DNA of 61,057 nt, taken from positions 1-61,057 of IMG/VR virus record IMGVR_UViG_3300046724_000355. One strand, given 5' to 3'. Of this stretch, positions 58,930 to 61,057 are shown one piece after another; position 1 is the first letter of the stretch; each line of letters begins with the position of its first letter. The position numbers and the translations under genes are program-made. The notes beneath the pieces were generated by a model that made no database searches, was not told the DNA's origin, and saw nothing but the letters and a program-made list of their open reading frames with translations. This DNA comes from a virus.

Positions 58930-59253
58930 ATGTCCAGCCGAAACCCTGAACCCGTCGCCGCCGAGCTCGCCGATCAAATCCCGCTCCTGAAACAGCGTGA
59001 CGGAACGGTCATGTGGCTCGCCGGCCTCAGTTCGGAAGCCATGCGCCCCCACCGCATCGGACTCGCCGAGGCCATCATCGAATGGCTCCGCGACAACGGG
59101 CACATGCCGAAACCCAAATCGGCCAAGTCGAAACGCCGCCCAAGTCCGGACGGGAGGGGCGCGCGCCCTACGGCGGAAGATGTTCCCGCTATGGCACCGC
59201 CAATGCGCAACCGGCCCGGCGGTGGCGCTGGTGAAGGCAGGGCGCGCTCATGA
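58930..59253 (+). CDS. Hypothetical protein (107 aa)
   Basis: It starts MSSRNPEPVAAELADQIPLL, with a helical middle (MRPHRIGLAEAIIEWLRDNG) and a long basic Pro/Gly-rich tail that is probably disordered. The tail could bind nucleic acid. Unknown. Confidence 0.55.
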   Translation: MSSRNPEPVAAELADQIPLLKQRDGTVMWLAGLSSEAMRPHRIGLAEAIIEWLRDNGHMPKPKSAKSKRRPSPDGRGARPTAEDVPAMAPPMRNRPGGGAGEGRARS

Positions 59254-59414
59254 GCAAGGAAACGGTGCTCACGGAGCATCTCCTCGAGCACACCGAGCGT
59301 GATACCCGCGCCGAGGCCATCGTCCGCATGGTGCAGCGCATGGGTATCGGCGCGAAGGTGAAGACCAACAAGGCAGGCGACACCGTCATCACCATCCCGA
59401 AAGTGGGGAAGTGA
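59250..59414 (+). CDS. Small hypothetical protein (54 aa)
   Basis: ATGA overlap. MSKETVLTEHLLEHTERDTR, then a helix and a short beta hairpin (AKVKTNKAGDTVITIP). Unknown. Confidence 0.55.
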   Translation: MSKETVLTEHLLEHTERDTRAEAIVRMVQRMGIGAKVKTNKAGDTVITIPKVGK

Positions 59415-59602
59415 TGAACGCCAACCCCGCCGTGGAGTACGCCGTCTATGACCCGGCGAGCGACGAATACGTCACCGACAGCGGCGGGTCTGTCGCGATA
59501 TGGTCGACAAAGCGCATGGCTGCCGAAGTCGCCACGAGGTTTCCTGGCAGCGAGGTCCATTCGCGCCTGAACTATGCGATCACGCCATGGGTGAAGCCAT
59601 GA
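59414..59602 (+). CDS. Hypothetical protein (62 aa)
   Basis: TGATG overlap. Begins MNANPAVEYAVYDPASDEYV, then a helix (STKRMAAEVATRFPGSEVH). Unknown. Confidence 0.55.
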   Translation: MNANPAVEYAVYDPASDEYVTDSGGSVAIWSTKRMAAEVATRFPGSEVHSRLNYAITPWVKP

Positions 59603-59889
59603 TCCTCGGAACCTCCTACACACCGGAATGCCTCGAATGGTTCCGCAAGCGTCACGAAGCCCGCGCAGCCGCCGAAACCACCGAGGAACTCGGCAAAGTC
59701 GGCACTCCGACGATGGTCACGGACGAAGTGCTCGCCCAGGAGAACGCTGCACACGACGCATGGATGCAGCTCGCGAAGCAAGGCGCCCAAGACGTGCATG
59801 ACTGGATCGGCCGCGAACGCGCAAAGCTCGCCAGCGACAACCCCGAAACCCCACCAGGAGAGGAACTCTCGTGCCCTACACGAACGTAA
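59599..59889 (+). CDS. Hypothetical protein (96 aa)
   Basis: ATGA overlap. Helical with YTPECLEWFRKRHEARAAAE and an AQENAAHDAWMQLAKQGAQD stretch. The end overlaps the next gene by 19 bases. Unknown. Confidence 0.55.
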   Translation: MILGTSYTPECLEWFRKRHEARAAAETTEELGKVGTPTMVTDEVLAQENAAHDAWMQLAKQGAQDVHDWIGRERAKLASDNPETPPGEELSCPTRT

Positions 59890-60197
59890 TCGCGACCGCT
59901 GCCGCAGCGACTGCGGTCACTGTCTCCCTGCCCGCCGCACCCGGCGCTCAACGCGTCATTCAGGCGGTCATCGTGTCCTGCTCGGGTGCCGCATCCGGCC
60001 CGATCACTCTCACCGTCAACGACGCCTCCACGCCCGTCCTGGTCACCGACTTGTCCTTGACGATCGGTGTCCCATACGTGCTGAACCTCCCCGCCGGCGG
60101 TCTGGCGATCGGCACCGGCGACGCGTCCACCATCGTCGCGTCGGCCGGTGCTGCCTCGTCGATCCTGAAGGTCGACGTCGGCTACATCGACAACTAA
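59871..60197 (+). CDS. Beta-rich small protein, possible virion accessory (108 aa)
   Basis: GTG after AGGAGAGGAA. The product is Ala/Thr/Val-rich with alternating strands (TAVTVSLPAAPGAQRVIQAV, SGPITLTVNDAS). It has almost no charged residues. It looks like a decoration or fibre protein and differs in style from its neighbours. Function not recognised. Confidence 0.55.
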   Translation: MPYTNVIATAAAATAVTVSLPAAPGAQRVIQAVIVSCSGAASGPITLTVNDASTPVLVTDLSLTIGVPYVLNLPAGGLAIGTGDASTIVASAGAASSILKVDVGYIDN

Positions 60198-60238
60198 GCC
60201 CGAACCCCGCTGTAACCCAACCGATTTAGGAGAACGTC

Positions 60239-60325
60239 ATGTCTGTTGCTCTGCTCGCTTCCGGTCTCGCCGCTGTTCCCGCCCTGCTCGCATCGCTGGC
60301 TGCGGCGATCATCGGGTTCCTCTGA
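60239..60325 (+). CDS. Tiny hydrophobic peptide (28 aa)
   Basis: MSVALLASGLAAVPALLASL, then AAAIIGFL, one membrane helix. AGGAGAA gives a strong ribosome-binding site. Such peptides can act as toxin-like or membrane-active factors. Confidence 0.5.
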   Translation: MSVALLASGLAAVPALLASLAAAIIGFL

Positions 60326-60353
60326 CCTCACCGAACACTCCTCCAGCCGAGAT

Positions 60354-60632
60354 ATGTTCGACATGAATTCAGACCCGCCAGCGAAGAAGATGAGCTTCGC
60401 CGAGATGGTCGACCTGGCCCGACGGCACGAAGATCAGATTCATTGCAGCAACTGCATCCGCGACCTCTCGAGACGCGGGTACGCAGACTGGCGCATCTGC
60501 CTTCAGGCGCAAGAAGTCCTGCAGCTCTACCCATCTCAAGATCCCGATCCGAATCCGCTGATCAACGGCCCGTACTATTTCTGCGATAGCGGCTGCCTAC
60601 GCAACTGGGTCGAGAACGAAGGGCCGTGGTGA
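60354..60632 (+). CDS. Cys-containing protein (92 aa)
   Basis: Start at ATG 60354 or 60363. It has HCSNCIRDLSRRGYADWRIC and later YYFCDSGCLRNWV, suggesting a zinc-finger. TGATG overlap with the next gene. Unknown function. Confidence 0.55.
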   Translation: MFDMNSDPPAKKMSFAEMVDLARRHEDQIHCSNCIRDLSRRGYADWRICLQAQEVLQLYPSQDPDPNPLINGPYYFCDSGCLRNWVENEGPW

Positions 60633-60697
60633 TGTGGCTCCTGAACTTGATCCTCACGTTCGTCGCCCTGTACGAACGCAGCATGGGCCGATGGTGA
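60632..60697 (+). CDS. Tiny membrane peptide (21 aa)
   Basis: MWLLNLILTFVALYERSMGR is hydrophobic. It overlaps its neighbours on both sides (TGATG and GTGA). Confidence 0.35.
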   Translation: MWLLNLILTFVALYERSMGRW

Positions 60698-60945
60698 GCG
60701 ACAACCAGCAGGCTCCGACTGTCGAGTGGATAGGTAGCGCCGACGGTTGGAGCCGATGCCGGATAGACGATGATCAGCTCATCGCCGAGACCTGGGCATA
60801 CGGCGACAGCATGACCGGGTCGCACTCCGTGAACTTCGACCTCACTCCGGCGTTCGTGGCAGCGCTTCGCTCTCAGCTCGACATGTGGGAGCAACAGCAC
60901 TCGATCAAGCCAACAGATGCCTCAGCGCCCACCACGCCCCTGTAG
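60694..60945 (+). CDS. Hypothetical protein (83 aa)
   Basis: GTG start. Acidic N-terminus (VSDNQQAPTVEWIGSADGWS) and an alpha/beta end (FDLTPAFVAALRSQLDMWEQ). Overlaps the start of the HNH gene by 29 bases. Unknown. Confidence 0.55.
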   Translation: MSDNQQAPTVEWIGSADGWSRCRIDDDQLIAETWAYGDSMTGSHSVNFDLTPAFVAALRSQLDMWEQQHSIKPTDASAPTTPL

Positions 60946-61057
60946 TAGATGCGGTGCACCGGCCACACACAACGGCATGTGCGCTACCCACAGGGCACAG
61001 CAGCGCACACGCAGCGACAACAAGCGCGGCACAGCACACCAACGCGGCTACGGCGTA
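60917..61057 (+). CDS. HNH endonuclease, N-terminal part (runs off the window)
   Basis: From ATG 60917 it reads MPQRPPRPCSRCGAPATHNG, then RTRSDNKRGTAHQRGYG up to the last base. This is the standard opening of actinophage HNH nucleases placed before cos. The remainder with the HNH core is at 1-179; about 15 residues between them are absent. Confidence 0.8.
   Translation, partial: MPQRPPRPCSRCGAPATHNGMCATHRAQQRTRSDNKRGTAHQRGYGV

Noticed and set aside
1-61057. Prophage inside a bacterial chromosome
   Set aside because: No host genes or attL/attR were seen, and both ends fall in the same phage gene.

Overview
The window reads as an almost complete genome of a temperate, long-tailed (siphovirus-type) actinobacteriophage. 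GC content is high and GTG starts are frequent. Neighbouring genes often share ATGA, GTGA or TAATG stop/start overlaps. A LysB-type esterase, which acts on mycolyl-arabinogalactan, points to a mycolate-bearing host such as Nocardia, Gordonia, Rhodococcus or a relative; the species cannot be told from the sequence. No bacterial chromosomal genes flank it. The two ends carry the two halves of one HNH endonuclease gene, with a short middle piece absent, so the molecule is probably circular or concatemeric and was cut inside that gene.

Layout. 0-0.6 kb: end of the HNH gene and a non-coding packaging (cos-like) region with six CACCACCCC repeats. 0.6-12.3 kb: small terminase, a papain-like cysteine peptidase, large terminase, portal, maturation protease, HK97-type capsid, head-tail connectors and tail tube. 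12.4-23.7 kb: tail chaperones with a CCCAAAA -1 frameshift site, an 1824-residue tape measure carrying two peptidoglycan-hydrolase domains, and minor tail proteins. 23.6-25.7 kb: a glycoside-hydrolase-like lysin and membrane (holin-type) proteins. 25.7-32.7 kb: collagen-like and modular tail fibres that share domains with each other. 32.8-35.6 kb: a leftward cassette of small genes including a secreted glycine-rich protein, a lipoprotein and a secreted Cys-containing protein, which are candidate lysogeny-expressed envelope genes. 35.8-38.6 kb: an XRE-TPR regulator and a compact divergent repressor/Cro-like switch in which both transcripts look leaderless. 38.6-51.4 kb: a long rightward early operon of about 37 mostly tiny genes, including a WhiB-like fusion, a RecE-like nuclease with a putative annealing partner, HNH proteins, LysB, a replication-initiator-like gene with iteron-like repeats inside it, and a glutaredoxin-like protein. 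51.5-53.5 kb: excisionase, tyrosine integrase and a putative attP. 53.5-61 kb: a small AlpA-like control locus with divergent promoters, many small unknown genes, a NUMOD4-HNH endonuclease, a tRNA-Ser(GCT) and the start of the HNH gene that wraps to the left end.

How it works together. Late genes run rightward from the cos region through head, tail, lysis and fibres to a strong terminator at 32.72-32.76 kb, where they meet the leftward cassette. Lysogeny is set by the switch near 38.2 kb, with integrase and excisionase 13 kb away. No DNA polymerase, helicase or primase is visible, so replication probably relies on host enzymes recruited by the putative initiator near 46 kb. All functional names come from motifs and gene order read by eye; no database search was possible.
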